Shown: positions 1 through 6,112, numbered from the stretch's first letter. The stretch is 6,484 nt of DNA from Flavobacteriaceae bacterium (GCA_030633285.1 DAOVTC010000063.1:1-6484); one strand, 5' to 3'. Made by a program: numbers and translations. The notes: generated by a model not told the origin, from the letters alone.

Positions 1-677
1 GTTTTTATAAATTCTAGAGGGTCAATAGCATTTTTTACATCAAAGTTACCACTTTTGGTTCGTCTTAAAGATGATAAATAAGCTCCAGAATTCAAAGCTT
101 TTCCAAAATCATTTGCTAGTGATCTAATATAGGTTCCTTTACTACAAACTACTTTAAATTCAATATCTGGCATATTGAATTTGGTAATTTCAAATTGGTA
201 AATAGTGATTTTTCTAGATTTTATTTCAGTAACTTCTCCTTTTCTTGCTAATTCATATAATCTAACACCATCTTTTTTAATTGCAGAATATAATGGAGGT
301 ACCTGTTCAATTTCTCCCAAAAATAATTTTGTTGTTTTATGTATTGTCTCTTTAGTTATATTATTTGTATAAAAGTTTTGATTCACTTCTGTTTCCAAAT
401 CGAAAGAAGGAGTAGTTGAGCCAAGTGTAAAAGTTCCTGTATATTCTTTTATTTCTGCTTGAATTTTATCAATAGTTTTAGTAAATTTTCCTGTACAGAT
501 AATTAACAACCCTGTTGCCAAAGGATCTAGTGTTCCGGCATGACCAACTTTTATTTTTTTAATTTTATATTTTTGTTTAATTGCCCATCGTAATTTATTA
601 ACAACTTGAAAAGAAGTCCATTTTAATGGTTTATCAATTAAAATAACCTGACCAGTTTGAAAATCTTCAGCCTCCAT
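1..677 (-). CDS. truB: tRNA pseudouridine(55) synthase TruB, 3' end cut by window edge
   Basis: TruB converts uridine 55 in the T-loop of tRNAs to pseudouridine, in the cytoplasm. Translating leftward from ATG at 677 gives 225 uninterrupted residues before the window ends. The family signature GHAGTLDPLATG is at residues 45-56, with Asp51 as the expected catalytic nucleophile. Further TruB motifs follow: PPLYSAIKKDGVRLYELAR (127-145), CSKGTYIRSL (178-187) and LRRTKSG (204-210). Short TruB proteins of about 230 residues without the C-terminal PUA domain of E. coli TruB are usual in this group, so probably only a few residues are missing. The start overlaps the uppP stop by one base (TAATG), which suggests translational coupling at the end of the ftsX operon. 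Identity is very secure; the true 3' end is not visible. Confidence 0.96.
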   Translation of the reverse strand, partial: MEAEDFQTGQVILIDKPLKWTSFQVVNKLRWAIKQKYKIKKIKVGHAGTLDPLATGLLIICTGKFTKTIDKIQAEIKEYTGTFTLGSTTPSFDLETEVNQNFYTNNITKETIHKTTKLFLGEIEQVPPLYSAIKKDGVRLYELARKGEVTEIKSRKITIYQFEITKFNMPDIEFKVVCSKGTYIRSLANDFGKALNSGAYLSSLRRTKSGNFDVKNAIDPLEFIK

Positions 678-1474
678 TATAAATAAAAGTATGCATAAGT
701 TATGGCGAAAATTCCAACGATAAAACAGTAAATAGCGAAGTAATAAAGCTTACTTTTTTTAACTAAAGATATCATCCAATTACAAGCAAATAAACCTGAG
801 ATAAATGCTGCTAAAAAACCGGCAGTCATACTGCCAATTTGATCACTTTGAAAACTTATTTCTCCACCTAAAACATCTTTAGCTACTTTGCCAAATATTA
901 AAGGTACGACCATTAAAAATGAAAAACGTGCTGCTTTTACACGATCTATACCAAGTAAAACAGAAGTTGATATGGTTGCTCCTGAACGAGAAATTCCAGG
1001 GAGCATTGCTATGGCTTGTGAAACACCTATAATAAAAGCATTTTTATAATTTACATTTTGATCTGTGCTTTTTGCTTTATCTGCAAGTAATAATAATAAA
1101 GCGGTTATTAAAAGCATAAATCCAACCATTAGAATTTTTCCACCAAAAAAGGCTTCTAGTTCATCTTCAAATAACAATCCAATGATTGTAGCAGGAATCA
1201 TTGAAATAATAATTTTTAATGAAAATTGTAATTCGTCATTCCATTTGAATTGAAATAGTCCTTTGATTATTGTAAAGACTTCTTTTCTAAAAACAACCAT
1301 AGTACTCATAGCAGTTGCAAAGTGTAAAATCACAGTAAAAGTTAAACTATCTTGAGGTAAAGAATGATCACCAAAAATAGCTTTTGCCAATTCTAAATGA
1401 CCGCTTGATGATACCGGTAAAAATTCGGTTAAACCTTGTATGATTCCAAGAATAATAGCTTCTAAATAACTCAT
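677..1474 (-). CDS. uppP: Undecaprenyl-diphosphate phosphatase UppP (BacA family)
   Basis: This integral membrane enzyme dephosphorylates undecaprenyl pyrophosphate to undecaprenyl phosphate. It thereby recycles the lipid carrier used for peptidoglycan and surface polysaccharide synthesis, and extra copies are known to give bacitracin resistance. The 265-residue length is normal. Both family signatures are intact: LTEFLPVSSSGH at residues 15-26 (Glu17, Ser22-24, His26) and PGISRSGAT at 159-167 (Arg163). The rest is strongly hydrophobic, with several membrane helices including about 84-101, 113-130, 185-200 and 213-235. The start is ATG at 1474. It is the third gene of ftsX - DUF3098 - uppP - truB, 39 nt after the DUF3098 gene and overlapping truB by one base. 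No separate promoter is visible in the gap before it. The family assignment is near certain from the two motifs. Confidence 0.97.
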   Translation of the reverse strand: MSYLEAIILGIIQGLTEFLPVSSSGHLELAKAIFGDHSLPQDSLTFTVILHFATAMSTMVVFRKEVFTIIKGLFQFKWNDELQFSLKIIISMIPATIIGLLFEDELEAFFGGKILMVGFMLLITALLLLLADKAKSTDQNVNYKNAFIIGVSQAIAMLPGISRSGATISTSVLLGIDRVKAARFSFLMVVPLIFGKVAKDVLGGEISFQSDQIGSMTAGFLAAFISGLFACNWMISLVKKSKLYYFAIYCFIVGIFAITYAYFYL

Positions 1475-1481
1475 GAAATAT

Positions 1482-1495
1482 ATCTTAAATAAGAT
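1482..1495 (-). repeat. Small inverted repeat just upstream of the uppP start
   Basis: ATCTTA and TAAGAT flank two bases, forming a perfect 6+2+6 inverted repeat that ends 7 nt before the uppP ATG. In the mRNA it could form a weak hairpin (5 bp, 4-nt loop) in the translation initiation region. It is all A/T except two pairs and has no following U tract, so it is not a convincing terminator. A function is not shown; it may be chance in AT-rich DNA. Confidence 0.3.
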
Positions 1496-1513
1496 TTGAA
1501 TAAAGAAAGGTTT

Positions 1514-1777
1514 TTATTTATTTTTTTTATTTGGATTTGCCATAATTGCATAAATTTCAACTGCAAGTCCAATAAGTACAATTGTTGGAGCTAAGCGAAT
1601 ACGTTGAAAATTATAAATATCTTCATTAAAAACATTAGGGTTATCACTACCGCCTCCGGTCATTAAAATAAAACCAATAAGTATGATTATAACTCCAATT
1701 ATCATAATGGTATAATTCCTTTTCCCAAAAAGAAACTCTCCAGATAATTTATTTTTTTCTTTATTTTTTTTTGCCAT
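1514..1777 (-). CDS. DUF3098 family small membrane protein, function unknown
   Basis: This 87-residue protein matches the small Bacteroidota membrane family known as DUF3098, whose biochemical role is not established as far as I know. Two membrane segments are visible, about residues 23-40 (TIMIIGVIIILIGFILMT) and 62-80 (LAPTIVLIGLAVEIYAIMA). Both tails are basic (MAKKNKEKNK at the start, PNKKNK at the end), which predicts cytoplasmic ends. The segment at 41-61 between the helices (GGGSDNPNVF then NEDIYNFQRIR) would then be periplasmic, and I recall it as the conserved family core. It starts at ATG 1777, 49 nt after ftsX and 39 nt before uppP, with no convincing promoter in either gap. It is therefore read as an operon member. 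The company of FtsX and UppP suggests an envelope or division role, but that is inference. Confidence 0.88.
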   Translation of the reverse strand: MAKKNKEKNKLSGEFLFGKRNYTIMIIGVIIILIGFILMTGGGSDNPNVFNEDIYNFQRIRLAPTIVLIGLAVEIYAIMANPNKKNK

Positions 1778-1826
1778 AATCTTTTGAAAAAATATTTAAT
1801 TATAAATCATTACGATATTCAAAAAT

Positions 1827-2705
1827 TTAATAATATAGTTCGTCAGTTCTTAAATTTAAAAAGCGTTGTGTTGCAAAAAAGGTACTAAACCATGTTATAA
1901 ATATTCCGATAAAGAAAATTGCACCAAATAAAATTGCTAATTCTATTCTGTCTTCAATCAGACTAAATTCAGGAAAATGATTGTTAAAATAATAAATTAC
2001 AGCTGCCAGTTCAATTAAGGCTAAAACGGCACCAGCAATTCCTAATCTTACACTTCGCCAAATAAACGGTTTTCTAATAAATTGTTTTGTAGCACCTACC
2101 ATTTGCATAGTTTTTATAGTAAACCTTTTAGAATAAACAGATAAACGTATAGAACTATTGATTAATACAATAACTATTAAAGTAGCTAGTGCGCTAAAAA
2201 TTAACACAAATAAGCTTATTCTTTTTACATTTTTGGTTAGTAAATCAATCAAAGGTTTATCGTAGGAAATATCAGAAACAAATTGGTTTGCTTTGTATTT
2301 ATTTTCAATTTCAGTCATTTTATCAGGGGTTACATAATCAGCTTTTACATAAATGTCAATTGCATTTTGTAAAGGATTGTAACCTAAAAAGTTCATAAAA
2401 TCTTCACCATTTTCTTTTTTATAAATATTAGCAGCTTCTTCTTTTGATATGAATTTAGTGCCTTTTGTAAAAGGTTCTTTATTTATTGAAGCTTGTAAAT
2501 TTAAAATGCCTTCTTTTTCTACATCATTTTTAAGAAATAATGTGATAGCGGCTTTTTCTTTAAAATAATTTGAAACTTTTTTAGTATTAAGTACCAATAG
2601 ACCTAAAAGTCCGAGTAAAAAAAGAACTAATGAAATACTTATAATAACAGAAAGATAAGATGAACGTAATCTTCTTTTTTGGTATTTTTCAAAAGATTTA
2701 CTCAT
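1827..2705 (-). CDS. ftsX: Cell division protein FtsX (permease-like)
   Basis: FtsX is the membrane half of the FtsEX complex. In characterised species the ATPase FtsE drives FtsX to activate peptidoglycan hydrolases at the division site. The 292-residue length fits. The architecture is typical: a basic cytoplasmic tail (KYQKRRLRSS), TM1 about 18-39, an extracytoplasmic domain about 40-162, then TM2 (163-187), TM3 (219-241) and TM4 (254-279). The cytoplasmic stretch between TM2 and TM3 carries KTMQMVGATKQFIRKPFIWR (198-217), matching the FtsX LVGAT..FIR.PF coupling region. The start is ATG at 2705, about 20 nt downstream of the predicted transcription start. It is the first gene of the ftsX - DUF3098 - uppP - truB operon. 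No ftsE lies in the window, so its ATPase partner must be encoded elsewhere. The call rests on topology and the FIR.PF motif, and is firm. Confidence 0.93.
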   Translation of the reverse strand: MSKSFEKYQKRRLRSSYLSVIISISLVLFLLGLLGLLVLNTKKVSNYFKEKAAITLFLKNDVEKEGILNLQASINKEPFTKGTKFISKEEAANIYKKENGEDFMNFLGYNPLQNAIDIYVKADYVTPDKMTEIENKYKANQFVSDISYDKPLIDLLTKNVKRISLFVLIFSALATLIVIVLINSSIRLSVYSKRFTIKTMQMVGATKQFIRKPFIWRSVRLGIAGAVLALIELAAVIYYFNNHFPEFSLIEDRIELAILFGAIFFIGIFITWFSTFFATQRFLNLRTDELYY

Positions 2706-2730
2706 AGATTTTACGCATTTATTGTGATTT

Positions 2731-2761
2731 GCAAGGTAATTATTTCTGAATAAAGGGCAAA
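2731..2761 (-). promoter_or_regulatory. Bacteroidota-type promoter for the ftsX operon
   Basis: Reading leftward, TTTG (2758-2761) is followed after exactly 19 nt by TACCTTGC (2731-2738). The known Bacteroidota consensus is a -33 TTTG and a -7 TAnnTTTG with about this spacing. The -33 element is perfect; the -7 element matches 5 of the 6 fixed positions shifted as TAnnTTgc, so it is imperfect at its end. The predicted transcription start is near 2725, giving a leader of about 20 nt before the ftsX ATG at 2705. This is the only good promoter seen for the four-gene operon. Confidence 0.6.
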
Positions 2762-2778
2762 CAAATTTTTTAGTATAA

Positions 2779-2794
2779 AAATTTAATTAAATTT
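2779..2794 (-). repeat. Perfect 16-bp A/T palindrome at the mce stop codon
   Basis: AAATTTAATTAAATTT is its own reverse complement and overlaps the mce stop codon (2793-2795). In the mce transcript it is followed by two more U residues, making a run of five. It could be a weak mce terminator, but an A/U-only stem is unstable and such palindromes arise readily in this composition. The palindrome is certain; its role is not. Confidence 0.3.
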
Positions 2795-3191
2795 AAATAT
2801 CTTGACAAAGTTCAACTAAAACACCATTAGTAGTTTTTGGATGTAAAAATACTACCAATTTATTATCGGCACCTTTTTTTGGAATTTCATTTAGAATGTG
2901 AAATCCTTCGTTTTTAAGTCTTTTAACTTCTGTAGCTATGTCATCAACAGCAAAAGCAATATGATGAATTCCTTCTCCTTTTTTTTCTATAAATTTTGCA
3001 ATAGGACTATTAGGATTTGTTGCCTCTAATAATTCTATTTTATTTTCACCAATTTGAAAAAATGAAGTTTTCACTCCTTCGCTCAATACCTCTTCCATTT
3101 TGTAATTTTTTTTATGGAAAAGAGAAGCAAATATTTCATTTGATTTTTTAATATCTTTAACTGCTATACCTATATGTTCAATTTTATTCAT
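2793..3191 (-). CDS. mce: Methylmalonyl-CoA epimerase
   Basis: This enzyme interconverts (R)- and (S)-methylmalonyl-CoA. It links propionyl-CoA carboxylase to the B12-dependent methylmalonyl-CoA mutase on the way to succinyl-CoA. It is a 132-residue, single-chain VOC-superfamily protein made of two beta-alpha-beta-beta-beta modules: IEHIGIAVKDI opens the first (residues 4-14) and IHHIAFAVDDI the second (75-85). Expected metal ligands are visible at His6, Glu53 (in KIELLEA), His76/His77 and Glu127 (in GVLVELCQ). SPIAKFIEKKGEGIHHIA (62-79) and HPKTTNGVLVEL (117-128) are close to the epimerase family rather than to glyoxalase I. The start is ATG at 3191. It diverges from rbfA and is followed leftward by ftsX, which has its own promoter. 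No mutase gene is in the window. Confidence 0.93.
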   Translation of the reverse strand: MNKIEHIGIAVKDIKKSNEIFASLFHKKNYKMEEVLSEGVKTSFFQIGENKIELLEATNPNSPIAKFIEKKGEGIHHIAFAVDDIATEVKRLKNEGFHILNEIPKKGADNKLVVFLHPKTTNGVLVELCQDI

Positions 3192-3210
3192 AATATTGAA
3201 TTTAATATTT

Positions 3211-3218
3211 CAAAAATA
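3211..3218 (-). promoter_or_regulatory. Promoter -7 element for mce
   Basis: On the minus strand these bases read TATTTTTG, a full match to the Bacteroidota -7 consensus TAnnTTTG. Transcription would start near 3205-3208, leaving a leader of roughly 15 nt before the mce ATG at 3191. No TTG lies at the expected -33 distance, so the element stands alone. In AT-rich DNA this match could occur by chance, but its position before the gene supports it. Confidence 0.5.
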
Positions 3219-3242
3219 GATATTTTTAATAGATTTTAGTCT

Positions 3243-3250
3243 TATTTTTG
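3243..3250 (+). promoter_or_regulatory. Promoter -7 element for rbfA; near-leaderless start
   Basis: TATTTTTG matches TAnnTTTG fully. It ends only 5 nt before the rbfA ATG at 3256. With transcription starting 3-7 nt after this element, the mRNA would begin at or within a few bases of the start codon. No -33 TTG is present at the usual distance. It lies back to back with the mce -7 element at 3211-3218, so the two promoters' upstream regions overlap and the polymerases may compete. Confidence 0.5.
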
Positions 3251-3255
3251 CATTT

Positions 3256-3648
3256 ATGGAAACAAATAGACAGAAAAAAATAGCTGGAGTTTTACAAAAG
3301 GATTTGGTAGATGTTTTACAAAAAGCAGCTCAAGGTGGAATGAAAGGAATTGTAATTTCAGTTACAAAAGTACATGTAACTTCTGATTTGAGCCAGGCAA
3401 AGGCATATTTAAGTGTTTTCCCAACTGATAAAAGAGATTCAATTTTAGAAGGAATTATTTCTAATACAACTACCATAAGATATGAATTAGCACGACGAAC
3501 AAGAAATCAATTAAGACGAATGCCTGAATTGACTTTTTTTGTTGATGATTCATTGGATTATATTGATGATATTGATGCTGCTTTAAAAGGTAAAGATAAT
3601 GATCCTATAAAAAATTCAGAAATTTTATCAAAAAAGTCTAAAAAATAA
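3256..3648 (+). CDS. rbfA: 30S ribosome-binding factor RbfA
   Basis: RbfA binds the maturing 30S subunit and helps 16S rRNA 5'-end processing and late assembly, notably in the cold. The 130-residue protein has the single KH-like RbfA domain, about residues 3-110. It contains NRQKKIAGVLQKDLVDVLQ (4-22), VHVTSDLSQAKAYLSVF (39-55) and the family hallmark RRTRNQLRRMPELTFFVDDS (80-99), followed by the acidic DYIDDIDAAL helix. A charged, Lys-rich tail (111-130) follows and is probably disordered. The start is ATG at 3256, supported by the -7 element 5 nt upstream. The stop at 3646-3648 is one base before the TTG start of the downstream permease, so the two are almost certainly co-transcribed. In many other bacteria rbfA sits beside infB or truB. 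Here truB is nearby but in a separate, oppositely directed operon. Confidence 0.95.
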   Translation: METNRQKKIAGVLQKDLVDVLQKAAQGGMKGIVISVTKVHVTSDLSQAKAYLSVFPTDKRDSILEGIISNTTTIRYELARRTRNQLRRMPELTFFVDDSLDYIDDIDAALKGKDNDPIKNSEILSKKSKK

Positions 3649-3649
3649 T

Positions 3650-4849
3650 TTGAATTTTTCGCTATACATAGCAAGACGTTACCTATTTTCAAAAAGTAGT
3701 AATAATGCTATTAATATTATTACTTTAATTGCTACTATTGGAGTTGTAGTTAGCTCAATAGCCTTATTTGTTGTTCTTTCTGTTTTTTCAGGATTGAAAA
3801 ATTTTAGTCTAAGTTTTATTCAGACTGTCGATCCTGACTTAAAAATTTCTTCAGTAGAAGGGAAATCTTTTATAATTAATGATTCTGTTGAAAATATACT
3901 TATAAGAAGCAAAATAGCATCATATACTAAAGTAATTGAGGAACGTGCGTTTTTAAATTATAGAGATAAATCTCATATCGCTACAATCAAAGGTGTTGAT
4001 AGTAATTATTTGTTTGTGAATAAAATGGATACAGCTGTTTACTTTGGTGAGTGGGTAAACTATGGTGAGAAATATACTGTTGTAATTGGGAGTGGTATTT
4101 CAAATATACTTTCGGTTGGAGCATATGATTTTTTAGAATCTCTCAAGATTTTTGTTCCAAAACCAGGGAAAGGATACATAACTAATCCTAAAACAGCTTT
4201 TAAACAGGTAAATACACAGCCGATAGGAATTTTTAAATTAACAGATGATTTAGATAAAAAATATGTTTTTACAAATTTGAGTTTAGCACAAGAACTTTTA
4301 AATTATAAACCTAATCAAATTACTGCTATAGAATTAAAATTGAGAAGTGATAGAGATGTTGAAGAGGTACAAAAAGAATTACAAAATTCATTAGGCGTAA
4401 AATTTAAAGTACAAACACGAGAGCAATTAAATTCGGTTTTTTATAAAATGCTTAATACAGAAAATTTAGCTTCATATTTAATTTTTACTTTAATATTAAT
4501 TATTGCTTTATTTAATGTTATTGGAGCTATTGTTATGATGATAATTGATAAACGAGATAATTTAAAAACTCTTTTTCATTTGGGCTCAAACATAAAAGAA
4601 ATAAGAAAAATATTTGTATTGCAAGGGTTTTTACTTACTTTATTTGGCTTGTTTATAGGTCTATTACTAGCCATTCCATTTGTGATTTTACAAAAAAAAT
4701 ATGGGTTTATTATGATAACTCATTCATTGCCTTACCCAGTTGAATTTTATCTTTCCAATGTATTGATTGTAATTTTAACAATTGTGATACTAGGCTTTTT
4801 AGCTGCAAAAATTGCTAGTGCCAGGATTTCTAAAAAGTTGGTGGAGTAA
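3650..4849 (+). CDS. FtsX-domain ABC transporter permease, LolC/LolE-like
   Basis: This 399-residue inner-membrane permease resembles the LolC/LolE subunits of the lipoprotein-releasing ABC transporter. The layout fits: YIARRYLFSKSSNNAINII N-terminus (6-24), TM1 about 25-48, a large periplasmic MacB_PCD-type domain about 50-270, then TM2 (273-299), TM3 (320-347) and TM4 (366-390) forming the FtsX domain. KRDNLKTLFHLGSNIKEIRKIF (301-322) corresponds to the cytoplasmic coupling region with the usual LG...EIR pattern. The first codon is TTG, not ATG. No in-frame ATG occurs until residue 126, well inside the periplasmic domain, and the family's conserved N-terminus begins right at this TTG. It lies one base after the rbfA stop, which suggests translational coupling. 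No LolD-type ATPase is nearby, so lipoprotein trafficking is inferred from family only and another substrate is possible. Confidence 0.85.
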   Translation: MNFSLYIARRYLFSKSSNNAINIITLIATIGVVVSSIALFVVLSVFSGLKNFSLSFIQTVDPDLKISSVEGKSFIINDSVENILIRSKIASYTKVIEERAFLNYRDKSHIATIKGVDSNYLFVNKMDTAVYFGEWVNYGEKYTVVIGSGISNILSVGAYDFLESLKIFVPKPGKGYITNPKTAFKQVNTQPIGIFKLTDDLDKKYVFTNLSLAQELLNYKPNQITAIELKLRSDRDVEEVQKELQNSLGVKFKVQTREQLNSVFYKMLNTENLASYLIFTLILIIALFNVIGAIVMMIIDKRDNLKTLFHLGSNIKEIRKIFVLQGFLLTLFGLFIGLLLAIPFVILQKKYGFIMITHSLPYPVEFYLSNVLIVILTIVILGFLAAKIASARISKKLVE

Positions 4850-4922
4850 ACAAACAAGTTAAAAGGTTAAAGTAAAAATTGTTAACTCATCTGATGAATT
4901 GAATTAGGTTTAGAGTTTTATC

Positions 4923-4950
4923 TTGATATTCATAGGGTGAATATTATCAA
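4923..4950. terminator. Imperfect hairpin between convergent genes, possible terminator
   Basis: TTGATATTCA (4923-4932) and TGAATAT-TA-TCAA (4938-4950) pair over 11 positions with a two-base bulge around a 5-nt TAGGG loop. It lies between the permease stop (4849) and the dusB stop (4974), where a bidirectional terminator would be expected. Neither side has a clear T tract, so it does not meet the standard rho-independent pattern. The remaining gap sequence shows nothing else recognisable. Confidence 0.3.
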
Positions 4951-4973
4951 AGTGGTTATATTCAGTCTGCGAA

Positions 4974-5960
4974 TTATTTTATATCAGCAAATTTATCCAA
5001 AACTTCTTCAAAAACTTGAAAAACTTCTTCTTTTGTGTCAGATGTAACCATTTTTAATCGGTAATTTTTAAAATGAGGTATTCCTTTAAAGTAATTGGTA
5101 TAATGACGACGAGTTTCAAATAAACCAGCATGTTCACCATTCCACTCTATAGCCATTTGTAAATGTCGTTTTGCAGTTTGTACCCTTTCCGGAATTGTTG
5201 GAGATGCCAAATGTTCACCTGTTTTAAAAAAATGTTTTACCTGAGCAAAAAACCAAGGATTACCAATACTAGCCCTTCCAATCATAGCACCATCTAATCC
5301 ATATTCGTCTCGCATAATCATGGCTTTTTCAGGAGAATTAACATCGCCATTTCCAAAAATAGGAATATACATTCTTGGGTTGTTTTTAACATCGGCAATT
5401 GGTTCCCAGTTGGCTTCTCCTTTATACATTTGAGCTCTTGTTCTACCATGAATGGCAATAGCTTTAGCTCCTACATCCTGTAATTGTTCGGCTACTTCTA
5501 AAATATGAATAGAATCGTTATCCCAACCTAGCCGGGTTTTAACAGTAATAGGGATATTAGTGTGTTTGACCATGGCATCAGTGAGTTTAATCATTAATGG
5601 AATATCTTTTAAAATTCCAGCACCAGCACCTTTATTTACTACTTTTTTAACAGGACAGCCATAATTTATATCAATAAAATCAGGTCTTGATTGTTCAACA
5701 ATTTCAACAGTTCTTAACATAGAATCAAGGTTGGCTCCAAAAATTTGAATACCAACAGGTCGTTCTTTGTCATAAATGTCTAGCTTTTGAATACTTTTTG
5801 CAGCATCACGAATCAAACCTTCCGATGAAATAAACTCGGTATAAACAACATCAGCACCTTGTTCTTTACAAAGTGCTCTAAAAGGCGGATCACTCACGTC
5901 TTCCATTGGAGCGAGTAATAATGGAAAATCTCCTAATTCTATATCACCTATTTTTGCCAT
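4974..5960 (-). CDS. dusB: tRNA-dihydrouridine synthase DusB
   Basis: DusB is an FMN- and NADPH-dependent enzyme that reduces specific uridines in the tRNA D-loop to dihydrouridine. From ATG at 5960 the protein has 328 residues, normal for the family. Numbered from that ATG, visible motifs are LLLAPMEDVSDPPFRALC (14-31, FMN site), INYGCPVKKVVNKGAGAGIL (98-117) with the proton-donating Cys102, TVKTRLGW (139-146), AIHGRTRAQMYKG (169-181), IFGNGDV (201-207) and GRASIGNPWFF (228-238, phosphate grip). A helical tRNA-recognition domain follows, with RRHYTNYFKG. An upstream in-frame TTG at 5969 would add three residues, but it lies inside the -7 promoter element and MAKIGDIEL is the usual family beginning. 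ATG 5960 is therefore preferred. It is monocistronic here, convergent with the permease and divergent from the lipoprotein gene. Confidence 0.95.
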   Translation of the reverse strand: MAKIGDIELGDFPLLLAPMEDVSDPPFRALCKEQGADVVYTEFISSEGLIRDAAKSIQKLDIYDKERPVGIQIFGANLDSMLRTVEIVEQSRPDFIDINYGCPVKKVVNKGAGAGILKDIPLMIKLTDAMVKHTNIPITVKTRLGWDNDSIHILEVAEQLQDVGAKAIAIHGRTRAQMYKGEANWEPIADVKNNPRMYIPIFGNGDVNSPEKAMIMRDEYGLDGAMIGRASIGNPWFFAQVKHFFKTGEHLASPTIPERVQTAKRHLQMAIEWNGEHAGLFETRRHYTNYFKGIPHFKNYRLKMVTSDTKEEVFQVFEEVLDKFADIK

Positions 5961-5966
5961 AATTTG

Positions 5967-5997
5967 CAAAAGTATTCAATTCTTTATAATTTTCAAC
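5967..5997 (-). promoter_or_regulatory. Bacteroidota-type promoter for dusB; decides the start codon
   Basis: Reading leftward, GTTG (5994-5997; TTG at 5994-5996) is followed by a 19-nt spacer and TACTTTTG (5967-5974), a full match to the -7 consensus TAnnTTTG. Transcription would start near 5960-5964, at or a few bases before the ATG at 5960. The dusB mRNA is therefore predicted leaderless or nearly so. The candidate TTG start at 5967-5969 falls within the -7 element and could not be transcribed from this promoter. Confidence 0.65.
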
Positions 5998-6049
5998 ATT
6001 ACACATTCTACTTTAACTTTATTAAATCTTTCATCGTTGTTTTTTCTGC

Positions 6050-6075
6050 TTTAACCGATATTTTTAATGGTTAAA
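6050..6075. repeat. Inverted repeat TTTAACC-N12-GGTTAAA, possible operator
   Basis: Perfect 7-bp arms (6050-6056 and 6069-6075) are separated by 12 nt in the dusB/lipoprotein divergent region. The right arm ends 7 nt before the TACATTTG -7 element of the lipoprotein gene, so the repeat covers where its -33 region should be. The A tract at 6073-6081 follows. It does not fit a terminator on either strand, because no T tract follows the hairpin. A dimeric regulator site is plausible but unproven. Confidence 0.35.
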
Positions 6076-6082
6076 AAAAAAT

Positions 6083-6090
6083 TACATTTG
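6083..6090 (+). promoter_or_regulatory. Promoter -7 element for the lipoprotein gene
   Basis: TACATTTG matches the Bacteroidota -7 consensus TAnnTTTG exactly. Predicted transcription starts near 6094-6097, giving a leader of about 17 nt to the ATG at 6113. No TTG occurs at the -33 distance; instead an inverted repeat overlaps that region. This suggests a weak or regulated promoter. Confidence 0.5.
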
Positions 6091-6112
6091 TTGCGAATAA
6101 AATATTGATTTA

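Noticed and set aside
1065..1253. 62-codon open frame on the plus strand inside uppP
   Set aside because: It is antisense to a uppP frame with intact motifs. Its low-complexity Ser/Asn-rich product matches no family I recognise, so it is a shadow ORF.
1787..1794. TATTTTTT on the minus strand as an internal promoter before the DUF3098 gene
   Set aside because: It lacks the final G of the -7 consensus and has no TTG at -33. A/T runs like this are frequent here.
4999..5032. Repeated AAAACTTCTTC motif near the dusB 3' end
   Set aside because: It is explained by the coding sequence, where two EEV/EEVF helix turns use the same Glu codons. It is not an independent repeat element.
5961..5969. TTG at 5969 as the dusB start, giving 331 residues
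   Set aside because: It lies within the TACTTTTG -7 element and adds only three non-conserved residues before the typical MAKIGDIEL beginning.
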